A DNA stretch of 64,000 bases from Stomorhina lunata (GCA_933228675.1 OW121743.1:54252903-54316902), one strand, 5' to 3'; positions 38,570 through 51,072 are shown, counted from the first letter of the stretch. The notes: generated by a model not told the origin, from the sequence alone. Numbers and translations are program-made.

Positions 38570-39232
38570 CCAGGTCCATAGTCTAAATATTAGTATGGAC
38601 AACGACTAGAGCATAGTCTAGAATAGGATAATATAATGTCAGTATTATACCAAGATCATCGTTAGGAATATGACTATATTATGGGCTGGACTATGATAAG
38701 ATTATAGTGTGCTCTATATTAAGATCATATTCTGAACAATAACTAGCTCATACCTCGAACCATAACTAGATCATATGACTTAGTCATAGTCTGAATTATA
38801 ACTAGATCATAGTCTGGATTGTACAAATAGTCTGAACTATGATTAGATTAAACTCTTGACTGTAACAAGATCATTATCAGAACATTTATAAAATTATCAT
38901 AGTATAGGCTATGATAAGATAGACTTGACTAAGACTAGATCATATGAATAGATCAAGATCATAATCTGGATTTTGACAAGATCATAATCTGAACTATTAA
39001 AAAATGATCATTGTAGGGATATGATAAAATAGACTGTGCACTATGACTACATTAAACTCTGAAGTATGAAAACATCGTAATCTGGACTTTGACAAGATCA
39101 TAATCTGAATTATTAAAAACGATCATAGTTTGGCAATGATTACATAGACTTGACTTTGACTAGGTCATATAAGTCTTGACTATGACTAAATTAAACTCTG
39201 GAGTGTGACGAGATCATAATTTGAAGTATTTA
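38570..39232. repeat. Degenerate 23-bp satellite, outer block
   Basis: Highly diverged units (CATAGTCTGAATTATAACTAG, TAGATCATAGTC, ATAATCTGGACTTTGACAAG) with irregular spacing. The dyad symmetry is largely lost, as expected at an array edge. Confidence 0.7.
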
Positions 39233-40513
39233 AAAACAAGTAAGAAAGTCTTATAGTCGATCAAGCCCGAACGTACGATACCCTTCACCACTCAGGTCAA
39301 AGGTGTTCTTTTTCCTGTATAAAGACAAATATTTGCTCTCATACAAACATTTTCTAAAACTTTATGTCAGATATTTCCATCATTTGGGCTTATACGAGAG
39401 CTAGGGTCGAATGTGGACCGATTATCTCGAAATTTGGCAAATTGATTACAGCTGTTACAAGAATTATGTATGCAAAAATAAACTAAAAGTTCCTATTGTC
39501 TTCAGATTTACGAGCGTTTTAGTGATTTTTGTCTCATTTAGTGCGTTCTGGCAGAAGAGTTTGTATGGGAGCTATAGTCATATGTGGACCGATTTCAACG
39601 AAATTTGGGACAGTGATTTAAGTTTACATAAGCAGTATTTGATTTAAATTACATGAAAAAATATTGATATTTGTGGCCAATATATCAATTCCGGGAAGTG
39701 GAGGTACCATAAATAATGGATTATTTTTAGATTTACGGGCATTTTAGTGATTTTTGTCTCATTTAGTGCGTTTTTAAAGAAAAGTTTGTATGGGAGCTAT
39801 GGTCAAAAGTGGACCGATTTCAACGAAATTTGGGACAGTGATTTTAGTTTACATAAGCAGTATTTGATTTAAATTACATGAAAAAATATTGATATTTGTG
39901 GCCAATATATCAATTCCGGGAAGTGGGACCTATGGGAGGTACCATAAATATTGGACCGATTTTGAGGAATTTCAATAGCCATGGGCCCACTATGAAAAAA
40001 ATAATCTGTGCCAAATTTCATCAAACTATCTTTAGGATTTCGACCTGTACTTTGTTAACATGGTTTATATGGCGGGTCCAGCCGTCCAGACGGACGGACT
40101 GACATCCCTAAATCGACTCAGAAAGTGATTCTAAAAAATTAACTTAAAATTTCCATTTTCATCAGATTCACGACCGCTTAAGTGATTTTTAAAAAATTAT
40201 GGATATTTGTGGCCAATATATCAGTTTCGGGAAGTAGGACCTATGGGAGTTACCGATTTTGAGGAATTTCAATAGCCATGGGCCCACTGTCAAAAATATT
40301 ATCTGTGACAAACTTCATATATTATCTTTAGAATTGCGACCTGTACTTTGATTATATGGTGGTCCAGCCAGACGGACGGACGGACTGACATCGCTAAATC
40401 GACTCAAGCCTATTGGTATACTAAAAGGTGGGTCTAAGACAAATATTTCTTTGCGTTACATAAATCAGCACAAACTTATAATACCCTTTAAACTTATGGT
40501 GATGTAGGGTATA
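39233..40513 (+). mobile_element. DINE-like element, family C (1.28 kb)
   Basis: Inserted in degenerate satellite. Starts AACAAGTAAGAAAGTCTTAT, then an imperfect hairpin region, then GATACCCTTCACCACTCAGG. It ends ATACCCTTTAAACTTATGG-TGATGTAGGGTAT. Inside are two or three copies of a module with GTATGGGAGCTATGGTCA, TGGACCGATTTCAACGAAA and GATATTTGTGGCCAATATATC (near 39560, 39786 and, in part, 40195), and two CGGACGGACTGACATC sites followed by AAATCGACTCA. Same layout as families A and B but different sequence. No ORF. Confidence 0.65.
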
Positions 40514-40834
40514 ATTATGATAGTTTGGCTATGATTAGAAAGACTTGACTATGACTAGGTCATATAAATCTTGACTATGACTAAATTAAACTCTGGAATA
40601 TGACGAGATCATAATCTGAACTTTGACAAATCATAATCTGATCTATTGATAGACTTGACTATGACTAGATCATATAAATAGAGCACAGTTCGGACTATGA
40701 CTAGATTAAGCTTTGGAGTATGACAATATCACGATCTGCAATTTAACAAGATCTTTATCTGAGCTATTAAGAAAATATTAATATTAGCTATGGTAAGATA
40801 GACTTGACTGTCTAGGTCATAATACTTGATCATA
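40514..40834. repeat. Degenerate 23-bp satellite
   Basis: Continuation of the diverged satellite to the right of the family C element. It ends at GATCATA, where the MITE has inserted. Confidence 0.7.
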
Positions 40835-41073
40835 CGGGCATGTTCTGCAAATCACTTCCACATGATTTTGAAATCACATGAAATTCAAAAAGGCTTTAAT
40901 TTCTACAATTGTTGAAGTTTTCAGAGCATTTATCAATAACCTTCTAGACCTTCTTCATCTTAAGTGCACTGAGTTATAAAAGTGTCAAAATTATTTATGA
41001 ACAATGAATAATTCGACTTAGAAAATTTATGTGATTTCAAAATCATGTGGAAGTGATTTGCAGAACATGCCCG
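40835..41073. mobile_element. MITE with perfect 45-bp TIRs (239 bp)
   Basis: The left terminal repeat (starts CGGGCATGTTCTGCAAATC) and the right one (ends GATTTGCAGAACATGCCCG) are exact inverted copies over ~45 bp. ATA flanks both ends (40832-40834 and 41074-41076). Removing the element and one ATA restores the satellite motif GATCATAGTCAGGAC, which proves the borders. The ~150-bp interior has no ORF. A 3-bp duplication with GGGC-type ends suggests PIF/Harbinger affinity, not proven. Confidence 0.9.
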
Positions 41074-41275
41074 ATAGTCAGGACTGGGACTAGATTAAAC
41101 TTTAGACTATGACAAGATCATTATCTAGACTTTGACAAGATCATAATCTAAACTATGAAATTATAAGAGTTTGGACTATGACAAGGTAGACTTAGATATG
41201 ATTAGATCCTATGATCGTTGACTAGACTGTGACAATATGCTTATTTGACTTATTTTATGATGTTAGTCTCTAGTG
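41074..41275. repeat. Degenerate 23-bp satellite, right edge of array
   Basis: Last diverged units (GACTATGACAAGATCATTATC, GTTTGGACTATGACAAGG) before sequence of normal complexity begins. Confidence 0.65.
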
Positions 41276-42960
41276 TAGGGTATTCCCAAAAACGAATTCC
41301 TCCACATAAAACTTGAGTCAAAAAGTAAACAAATTTTGTTTGCACTTCATTTAAATTTCTTTGCGCTCTTATCTGTGAGTGCGGTTTTCAACTCAAAACT
41401 CAAACACATACAAGTTAAACCAACACAAAAAACTCACCACACAGATACGAAAACCGAAAATAATATTCAACACAGCCGGCGTTAAATGAAGATTATGTTG
41501 TTGTGTTTTGTTGCTGGTTGGTATTGGCTGCAAGTGTTGTTGGGATATGAATTGGTTGGGTTTTGTTGTTCAAATGTTTTGCTTGACTCTCGCAACTCCG
41601 CGAATTGTTTGGTCGATTTAGTCGATCGCGACTTTAGCTCATGAAACGTAACGTCTAGGCGCGTGTATTTCGAACGATTAAAACGATCGCTTTTGAGAAT
41701 TAAATACTTTTTTAATGTTTTATTTTTGTTTAAAAGGTATTTTGGGCGAATGATTAATTGTCTTCAGTTTTTTGGCTGTAATTTTCGCATCTTATGGATA
41801 CGCGTTTTGTTGGAAGATGAAAAAAAAAATGTGTGTTAAAATAAAAAATGATATTCATAAAAAGAAATGAAATTTATTTTTAAGTGAATTCTTTTGAGTG
41901 CATTTAAGAAATTTTTGCAACATGATGTAATTGTGGCAATAAGTAATGGGAAATTTGTTATAAAATAAATCTATTAATAAATTTTAAAATTATTACGATT
42001 TGCAAAATGAAGTGTTTTGAAAAAAAGTGGAAATAAAAAGAGAATCTTGTCTTAATGGAGTTCTGTGAATTGAAAATTGTTTTGAAATCCTTAAATGGTT
42101 CGAACAAGTTCTTGGACGTTGCCGTCATCGACTTTTAAGTTTTGGTGTCTAGAGTTTTTGTATTCAATTCCTGGCTCAACAAATAACAAAAAAAAAAGTT
42201 GTAGAAAATTATATAAAAAATAAAAGTAAAACGACAAAAATGAAATAAAAACAAAAGACGCGAAATACAAACAAAAAAAAAACATGATCATGTACCATGA
42301 TCTAACCATTTATGGTGGAATAATCTAAAACTCCGGTCAAAAAATCAAAAAAAAAAGTTAAAAGAAATCAGAAAAAAGTTTCCTTGGTTTCTAGCCAGTG
42401 TCTGTCGGTCTGTCTAACCCGACCAGTGCTTCATTGTTTATATAATTTTCTTTGTGTCTCATTCTTACGATCATGTGCGCGCCGCAACTCCTGATACTCA
42501 AGTTCAAGTTCAACGCTTCAATTCGTTTTCAATGCCGGTGTCATTTATGGGATTTTTAGATTTTTTCTGCAATATTTTTCTACTTATTTTTGTATCGACA
42601 CATAAAAGGATGTTTTATTTTTTATTACTCGTTAATCTTTTTTTAAAGTTCTAGTTATTTTTGTAAATAGTCTTTTAAATATTCCAGAGCAATTTCTTAA
42701 AGATCTCTTAAAAAATTGCTAGTACAAAAAATATACATAATTGCTATAATTATCATGATCTTTCTGTCATCGGGGGAATCTTAAGTTTCGTATTCGTTTG
42801 ATGTTAAATGACGCTGAAAAAATGTTTGTGCTAAAAATATTTATGTCGTTTCTCTACTCATGAAATTTTTGTTTGAATTTATTTATGCCGGAATAAAAAA
42901 GAGTTTTAGACTCTTAATAAATTGGCTAGATTTTTTAAGCAAATTTTAAAAATAATTTTT
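41276..42960. other. Non-repetitive island, possible minus-strand 5' exon or promoter
   Basis: The only stretch with ordinary complexity and locally raised GC. Read on the minus strand, about 41700 to 41438 has CG-rich sequence (GTCGCGATCGACTAAATCGACC), then CAACA/CAAAAC-rich sequence like many fly 5' UTRs. It ends in a GTG|GTGAGT donor-like site (GTGAGT at 41437-41432). On the plus strand a 52-codon frame (41486-41644) starts with a hydrophobic run (MKIMLLCFVAGWYWLQVLL), which may be chance. A second low-repeat patch is 42370-42560. No coding exon can be established. Confidence 0.3.
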
Positions 42961-43007
42961 ATCATAGTTTTTGTTAAATAAAAGTAATCAGGGGCGTATT
43001 TGAGGGG

Positions 43008-43318
43008 ATTTCGGAAATTTTTTTCAAGCAAATTTTTTTTCAATGAAAAAATTGTATATAGAAAATTTTCGGTGGAAAATTTTTTTAAAGAAAATTTTCT
43101 ACCAAAAAATTTTATATAGAGAAAATTTGAGATGAAAAATGTTAATATAGAAAATTTTTGATGAACATTTTTTTTAGAAAACTTTTGATGAAAGTTTTAT
43201 ATAGAAATTTATTGAAGAAAAATTTTGTATAAAAAATTTTTGATAAATAATTTTATATAGAAAATTTTTGATGAAAAATTTTATATAGAAAATTTTATTT
43301 TTCAAAAAATAACAAAAT
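43008..43318. repeat. A4T4 minisatellite, left outlier
   Basis: Degenerate 26-29-bp units (AAAATTTTATATAGAAAATT with TTGATG, TTCGGTG spacers) at the left end of the 43-46.5 kb array, separated from it by the insert at 43319-43560. Confidence 0.85.
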
Positions 43319-43560
43319 AGTTGGGATGTAAATATTATTCAAAAAGGAGTGTATTTGCATTTGATCCCAAATCTGTTACATTTATTTATTAATGTAACAG
43401 ACCAATTTATTGATAAAAAGCCAAAAAAATGTTAGCGGAGAAACCAAAGTCCTCTACGCGTTTCGACGGTTGGTTAAGCCATCTCTTCAGGAGGATTATC
43501 CCCAATTAAGACAGATCGAAAACCTCGCATTATTACCAAATTTACAAACATACTATTAAG
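43319..43560 (-). mobile_element. Short Penelope-like fragment in the minisatellite
   Basis: A ~240-bp non-repeat segment inside the minisatellite. On the minus strand it reads a hammerhead-type sequence followed by GACTTTGG, TTTTTTTGGCTTTTTATC and an ATTTGTAACAG-type inverted repeat (GTTACATTTATTTATTAATGTAAC region). Hammerhead ribozymes of this minimal type are known from Penelope-like elements. No RT is present, so assignment rests on the ribozyme and layout alone. Confidence 0.45.
43451..43494 (-). ncRNA. Minimal type I hammerhead ribozyme
   Basis: Read 5'->3' on the minus strand: stem I CCTC (43494-43491); core CTGAAGA (43490-43484); stem II GATGG, 9-nt loop, CCGTC (43483-43465, five pairs including one G-T); core GAAA (43464-43461); stem III ACGCGT, overlapping the last A of GAAA (43461-43456); cleavage-site A (43455, GUA triplet); stem I GAGG (43454-43451). 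Every invariant core position (CUGANGA, GAAA, UH) is met and both closing stems pair. Stem III is a self-complementary hexamer with no loop, the form reported to act as a dimer in Penelope-like retroelements. Activity is inferred, not shown. Confidence 0.75.
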
Positions 43561-46480
43561 GAAATTTTTTTTTATTAAATTTTTTATACAAAATTTTTTA
43601 TGAAAAATTTTATTTACAAAATTTTTGATGAAAATTTTTATTTGAAAAATTTTTGATGAAAACTTTTATTTGAAAAATTTTCAATGACAAATTTTATATA
43701 AAAAATTTTAGGTGAAAAAATTTTGTACGAAAAATTTTCAGAAAAAAAATTGTATACAAAAAATTTTTGAAGAAAAATTTTATATAGAAAATTTTCGATA
43801 AGAACTTTTATACCGAAAATTTTTGAATGAAAAAATTTTATATAGAAAATTTTTGATAAATAAATTGTATACAGAAAATTTTCGGTGAAAAAATGTTATA
43901 TAGAAAATTTTCTGTGAAAAAATTTTATAAAGAAAATTTTTAATGAAAGAATTCTATACAGAAAAGGTTAAAAAAAGTTTATATAGAAACTTTTCGCTGA
44001 AAAAATTTTATATAGAAAATTTTCGGTGAAAAAATTTTATATAGAAAATTTTCAATGAAAACATTTTATATAGAAAATCTTCAAAAAAAAATTTTATATA
44101 GAAAATTTTCAATGAAAACATTTTATATAGAAAATTTTCAATGAAAAAAACTAAATTAAGAAAATTTTCAATTAAAAAATTTTATATAGAAAATTTTCAA
44201 TGAAAAATTTTATATAGAAAATTTTCAATGAAAAATTTTATATAGAAAATTTTCAATGAAAAATTTTATATAGAAAATTTTCAATGAAAAATTTTATATA
44301 GAAAATTTTCAATGAAAAATTTTATATAGAAAATTTTCAATGAAAAATTTTATATAGAAAATTCTCAATGAAAAATTTTATATAGAAAATTTTTAATGAA
44401 AAATTTTATATAGAAAATTTTCAATGAAAAATTTTATATAGAAAATTTTCAATGAAAAATTTTATATAGAAAATTTTCAATGAAAAATTTTATATAGAAA
44501 ATTTTCAATGAAAAATTTTATATAGAAAATTTTCAATGAAAGATTTTATATAGAAAATTTTCAATGAAAAATTTTATATAGAAAATTTTCAATGAAAAAT
44601 TTTATATAGAAAATTTTCAATGAAAAATTTTATATAGAAAATTTTCAATGAAAAATTTTATATAGAAAATTTTCAATGAAAAATTTTATATAGAAAATTT
44701 TCAATGAAAAATTTTATATAGAAAATTTTCAATGAAAAATTTTATATAGAAAATTTTCAATGAAAACAAATTATATAGAAAATTTTCGGTGAAAAGATTT
44801 TGTAAAAAAAATGTTCAATGAAAAAAATTTATATAGAAACTTTTAATTAAAAAATTTTATATAGACAATTTTCAATGAAAAAATTTTATATAGAAAATTT
44901 TCAATGAAAAAAGTTTATATAGACAATTTTCAATGAAAAAATTTTATATAGAAAATTTTCAATGAAAAAATTTTATATACAAAATTTTCAATGAAAAAAT
45001 TTTATGTAAAATGAAAACAAATTATATAGAAAATTTTCGGTGAAAAGATTTTGTAAAAAAAATTTTCAATGCAAAAAATTTATATAGAAACTTTTAATTA
45101 AAAAATTTTATATAGAAAATTTTCAATGAAAAAATTTTATATAGAAAATTTTCAATGAAAAAATTTTATATAGGCAATTTTCAATGAAAAAATTTTATAT
45201 AGAAAATTTTCAATGAAAAAATTTTATATACAAAATTTTCAATGAAAAAATTTTATGTAGAAAATTTTCAATGAAAAAATTTTATATAGAAAATTGTCAA
45301 AAAAAAAATTTATATAAAACATTTTCAATGAAAACAAATTATAAAGAAAATTTTCGTTGCAGAGATTTTGTAAAGAAAATTTTTGATGAAAAAATTTATA
45401 TCGAAAATTTCTGGTAAAAAAAAAATAATATAGAAAATTTCTAATAAAAAACTTTTGCTATCTAGAAAATTTTCAATGAAAAAATTTTATATAGAAAATT
45501 TTCAATAAAAAAATTGTATATAGAGAATTTTAAATAAAAAATGTTTCTATAAAAAAAATTTATTTTGAAAATTTTTCTGTGAAAAATTTTATATAGAAAA
45601 TTTTCGGTAAAAAAATTTTATATAGAAAATTTTAGGTAAAAAATTTTATATAGAAATTTTCGGTGAAAAAATTATATATAGAAAATTTTCAATAAAAAAA
45701 CTTTATATAGAAAATTTTCGGTGATCTAATTTTATATAGAAAATTTTCAATGAAAAAATTTTATATAGAAAATTTTCAATGAAAAAATTTTATATAGAAA
45801 ATTTTCAGTGAAAAAATTTTATATAGAAAATTTTCATTGAAAAAATTTTATATAGAAAATTTTCTATGAAAAAATTTTTGAAAATTATAAAGAAAATTTT
45901 CGGTGAAGAGATTTTGTAAAGAAAAGTTTTTGGTGAAAAAATTTTATATAGAAAATTTTCGATGAAAAAATTGTATATAGAAAATTTTCGTTAAAAAAAT
46001 TATTATAGAAAATTTTCCATGAAAAAATTTTATATAAAAAATTTTCGGTGAAAAAATTTTAAAAAGAAAATTTTCGGTGAAAAATTTTAAAAAGAAAATT
46101 TTCGGTGAAAAATTTTTATATAAAAAATTTTCGGTGAACAAATTTTATATAGAAAATTTTCGGTGAAAAAATGTTTTATAGCAAATTTTTGATGAAAAAA
46201 TTTTTTATAGAAAATTTTTGATGAACAAATTTTGATAACAAAATTTTTGAAGAAAAAATTTTTTAACAAAATTTTTGAAGAAAAAATTTTTTAACAAAAT
46301 TTTTGAAGAAAAAAATTTTTATATAGAAAATTTTCGGAGAAAAAATTTTGAAAAAAAAGTTTTCGGTGAAAGAATTGTAAATAAAAAATTTTCGGTAAAA
46401 AAATTTCATATAGAAAATTTTCGGTAAAAAAAATTTTATATAGAAAATTTTCTGAAAAAAAAATTAATTCAGCAAAAAAT
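43561..46480. repeat. 28/29-bp A4T4 minisatellite, main array
   Basis: Unit AAAAATTTTATATAG + AAAATTTTCAATG (28 bp), very homogeneous from about 44160 to 44760, flanked by 29-bp variants with TTCGGTGAAAAAA and mixed units with TTGAAGAA. Variant types are clustered in blocks. F/L/K/N-rich frames on the minus strand are read-through. Confidence 0.95.
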
Positions 46481-48150
46481 TTACTTCTCACAATTAAAAC
46501 ATGTATTGATATAATCGAGCTTAAAGCTTCAATTTTGTCAACTTCCATATACATTTAAAAATTCCTGAGGAATTACTTAAAATTGAGTATTTTAGCTGGT
46601 ATCTATGACATTTATTTGGGATCGATCATTATTGATATGTAACCATTTATAAAGGTTTGAAAAAAATCCTATATAAAACTTCCAATTCTTAATACTTTTA
46701 CATTTCTTCCTATATAATGATTTTGAAACATTTCTTAAATGATTTCATTTTATATGATCGTTCTCAACTTTTGACAACTTAACTAATATCCACTTAATAA
46801 TTTAAACAAAAAGAATCAAAATTTTTGTTTAGACATTTGGGATTTGAACCAAAAAAAAACTCCAGCTGATATAATTTTTGTCCGCTGGAGACAGTGATGT
46901 CATTCTAAACAAATAAACCTAATTAAGTGTAAATAATAAACTCAATATTTCTTAAAATGATGATAAAAGGCAGACAAAAAAATGATCGAAAGTTATATGT
47001 TTTATGTTAAAAAAAAATCCCTCCCAGCTAAAGACCATCACTGTCTTCTCGACTTCTCATATGCATTTAAATATATTCATTATTAAAATAAAATAAAAAG
47101 AGTTTAACGGAGACGAAGCAGTAAACGCCAACGCTTTTAGTAGTTTTTAACAAAATAAAAAAAAGTCATGATAAACATGAATTATTAAGTTAAATAAGAA
47201 GTTATAAAAAAGTATATATTAAAGAATTAAAGTCGGTCATGACCGACCATTTGATACCCTACACCACTGAGATCAAATATGGTCCAATTGTCAAAAAATT
47301 TAGTTTATTTTCAATACCTAGAGACATTTTTAGGCTAAATTCTGTCAACTTGTCTATAGATTTTCTGTATTTGAGACCTTTCTGACGTATTGTTGAGGAT
47401 AGGGTCAAATGTGGAAGGATTGCCTCGAAATAAAAATAATTTTGTTTAATGTTTATAGAAAATATATTAGTTATCTTTATCTTCAGATTTACGAGAGTAT
47501 AGAAATATCTTTTAAACTTTTTTATACATTCGCCAGGCCTAAGCCGTTTAACAGATTAAGACAAAAATTTTGAATATATATAGAGTTCTACCTCAGACTA
47601 TAATAAAAAAGAGGTCTATTTTTTTATAAACGCGTATTGAACTAAAGGTTTCTTTAAATAATTAAAAAAAACAATTAACGATAATAAATAATATAGGCAG
47701 CTTAAATTATATTAAATGGCCGGTATAACTGAAATATTGGCCTTACATCTTCTTGCCTAAGTTCATCTTTTCGTAATTCGATATAAAAAAAATGGAAGAA
47801 TTTACATTCTAAAACTCAACTTTTGATTAAGTTTTTAATATCAAATGTGATTTTGACAAACATTTTCACAAAAACTTAATGATACCTCTCTAACTACTCA
47901 TCCGAATTTGGCGTAGCATTGCATTTTTCGCCTTCTATAATTTAATTCAAAAAATAGAAAAATAGACATATAAAAGCTTATATATTTAATTATTGAATTA
48001 TTCAACTTTTGATTAAGTTTTAATATCAAGCGTAATTTTGACTTATACAAAAATTTAATCAAAAACCTAATGATATCTCTGTAACTACTCATTCGAATTT
48101 GACCGACAACATATTCTTCAAGACTTATAAATCAAAATTTGTTCAATGTT
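46481..48150. other. Spacer between minisatellite blocks, with a DINE-like 5' fragment
   Basis: Non-coding. The BEL empty site TATTG is at 46504-46508. At about 47232 a hairpin GTCGGTCATGACCGAC followed by TTTGATACCCTACACCACTGA has the layout of the DINE-like 5' ends (a fourth family, D), with no 3' end seen. Two related AACTTTTGATTAAGTTTT / CTAACTACTCATCCGAATTTG segments (near 47816-47910 and 48000-48106) form a short tandem repeat. Confidence 0.55.
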
Positions 48151-51045
48151 CAATTTCCGGTGAAAAAATTTTATATAGAAAATTTTCGGTGAAGAAATTT
48201 TATATAGAAAATTTTCGGTGAATAAATTTTATATAGAAACTTTTCGGTGAAGAAATTTTATATAGAAAATTTTCGGTGAAGAAATTTTATATAGAAAATT
48301 TTCGGTGAATAAATTTTATATAGAAACTTTTCGGTGAAGAAATTTTATATAGAAATTTTCGGTGAAGAAATTTTATATAGCTAATTTTCTGTAAAGAAAT
48401 TTTATATAGAAAATTTTCGGTGAGAAAATTTTATATAGAAAATTTTCGGTGAGAAAATTTTATATAGAAAATTTTCGGTTAAAAAGTTTTATATAGAAAA
48501 TTTTCGGTGAAAAAATTTTATATAGAAAATTTTCGGTGAAAAAATTTTATATAGAAAATTTTCGGTGAAAAAATTTTATATAGAAAATTTTCGGTGAAAA
48601 AATTTTATATAGAAAATTTTCGGTGAAAAAATTTTATATAGAAAATTTTCAATGAAAACATTTTATATAGAAAATCTTCAAAAAAAAATTTTATATAGAA
48701 AATTTTCAATGAAAACATTTTATATAGAAAATTTTCAATGAAAAAAACTAAATTAAGAAAATTTTCAATTAAAAAATTTTATATAGAAAATTTTCAATGA
48801 AAAATTTTATATAGAAAATTTTCAATGAAAAATTTTATATAGAAAATTTTCAATGAAAAATTTTATATAGAAAATTTTCAATGAAAAATTTTATATAGAA
48901 AATTTTCAATGAAAAATTTTATATAGAAAATTTTCAATGAAAAATTTTATATAGAAAATTCTCAATGAAAAATTTTATATAGAAAATTTTTAATGAAAAA
49001 TTTTATATAGAAAATTTTCAATGAAAAATTTTATATAGAAAATTTTCAATGAAAAATTTTATATAGAAAATTTTCAATGAAAAATTTTATATAGAAAATT
49101 TTCAATGAAAAATTTTATATAGAAAATTTTCAATGAAAGATTTTATATAGAAAATTTTCAATGAAAAATTTTATATAGAAAATTTTCAATGAAAAATTTT
49201 ATATAGAAAATTTTCAATGAAAAATTTTATATAGAAAATTTTCAATGAAAAATTTTATATAGAAAATTTTCAATGAAAAATTTTATATAGAAAATTTTCA
49301 ATGAAAAATTTTATATAGAAAATTTTCAATGAAAACAAATTATATAGAAAATTTTCGGTGAAAAGATTTTGTAAAAAAAATGTTCAATGAAAAAAATTTA
49401 TATAGAAACTTTTAATTAAAAAATTTTATATAGACAATTTTCAATGAAAAAATTTTATATAGAAAATTTTCAATGAAAAAAGTTTATATAGACAATTTTC
49501 AATGAAAAAATTTTATATAGAAAATTTTCAATGAAAAAATTTTATATACAAAATTTTCAATGAAAAAATTTTATGTAAAATGAAAACAAATTATATAGAA
49601 AATTTTCGGTGAAAAGATTTTGTAAAAAAAATTTTCAATGCAAAAAATTTATATAGAAACTTTTAATTAAAAAATTTTATATAGAAAATTTTCAATGAAA
49701 AAATTTTATATAGAAAATTTTCAATGAAAAAATTTTATATAGGCAATTTTCAATGAAAAAATTTTATATAGAAAATTTTCAATGAAAAAATTTTATATAC
49801 AAAATTTTCAATGAAAAAATTTTATGTAGAAAATTTTCAATGAAAAAATTTTATATAGAAAATTGTCAAAAAAAAAATTTATATAAAACATTTTCAATGA
49901 AAACAAATTATAAAGAAAATTTTCGTTGCAGAGATTTTGTAAAGAAAATTTTTGATGAAAAAATTTATATCGAAAATTTCTGGTAAAAAAAAAATAATAT
50001 AGAAAATTTCTAATAAAAAACTTTTGCTATCTAGAAAATTTTCAATGAAAAAATTTTATATAGAAAATTTTCAATAAAAAAATTGTATATAGAGAATTTT
50101 AAATAAAAAATGTTTCTATAAAAAAAATTTATTTTGAAAATTTTTCTGTGAAAAATTTTATATAGAAAATTTTCGGTAAAAAAATTTTATATAGAAAATT
50201 TTAGGTAAAAAATTTTATATAGAAATTTTCGGTGAAAAAATTATATATAGAAAATTTTCAATAAAAAAACTTTATATAGAAAATTTTCGGTGATCTAATT
50301 TTATATAGAAAATTTTCAATGAAAAAATTTTATATAGAAAATTTTCAATGAAAAAATTTTATATAGAAAATTTTCAGTGAAAAAATTTTATATAGAAAAT
50401 TTTCATTGAAAAAATTTTATATAGAAAATTTTCTATGAAAAAATTTTTGAAAATTATAAAGAAAATTTTCGGTGAAGAGATTTTGTAAAGAAAAGTTTTT
50501 GGTGAAAAAATTTTATATAGAAAATTTTCGATGAAAAAATTGTATATAGAAAATTTTCGTTAAAAAAATTATTATAGAAAATTTTCCATGAAAAAATTTT
50601 ATATAAAAAATTTTCGGTGAAAAAATTTTAAAAAGAAAATTTTCGGTGAAAAATTTTAAAAAGAAAATTTTCGGTGAAAAATTTTTATATAAAAAATTTT
50701 CGGTGAACAAATTTTATATAGAAAATTTTCGGTGAAAAAATGTTTTATAGCAAATTTTTGATGAAAAAATTTTTTATAGAAAATTTTTGATGAACAAATT
50801 TTGATAACAAAATTTTTGAAGAAAAAATTTTTTAACAAAATTTTTGAAGAAAAAATTTTTTAACAAAATTTTTGAAGAAAAAAATTTTTATATAGAAAAT
50901 TTTCGGAGAAAAAATTTTGAAAAAAAAGTTTTCGGTGAAAGAATTGTAAATAAAAAATTTTCGGTAAAAAAATTTCATATAGAAAATTTTCGGTAAAAAA
51001 AATTTTATATAGAAAATTTTCTGAAAAAAAAATTAATTCAGCAAA
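48151..51045. repeat. 28/29-bp A4T4 minisatellite, second array
   Basis: Begins with TTCGGTGAAGAAATTTTATATAG variants (48151-48640), then reproduces the 44.0-46.48 kb array with the same order of variant units. One CAATG-type unit is missing compared with the first array. Confidence 0.95.
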
Positions 51046-51072
51046 AAATTTACTTCTCACAATTAAAACATG

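Noticed and set aside
41486..41644. 52-codon plus-strand frame with a signal-peptide-like start
   Set aside because: Too short, with no conserved motif; a minus-strand UTR reading of the same DNA is at least as plausible. Kept only as a remark in the region note.
45944..51060. F/L/K/N-rich minus-strand frames in the minisatellite
   Set aside because: Read-through of the 28/29-bp A4T4 unit; repeated identically in the duplicated array with no start context or domain.
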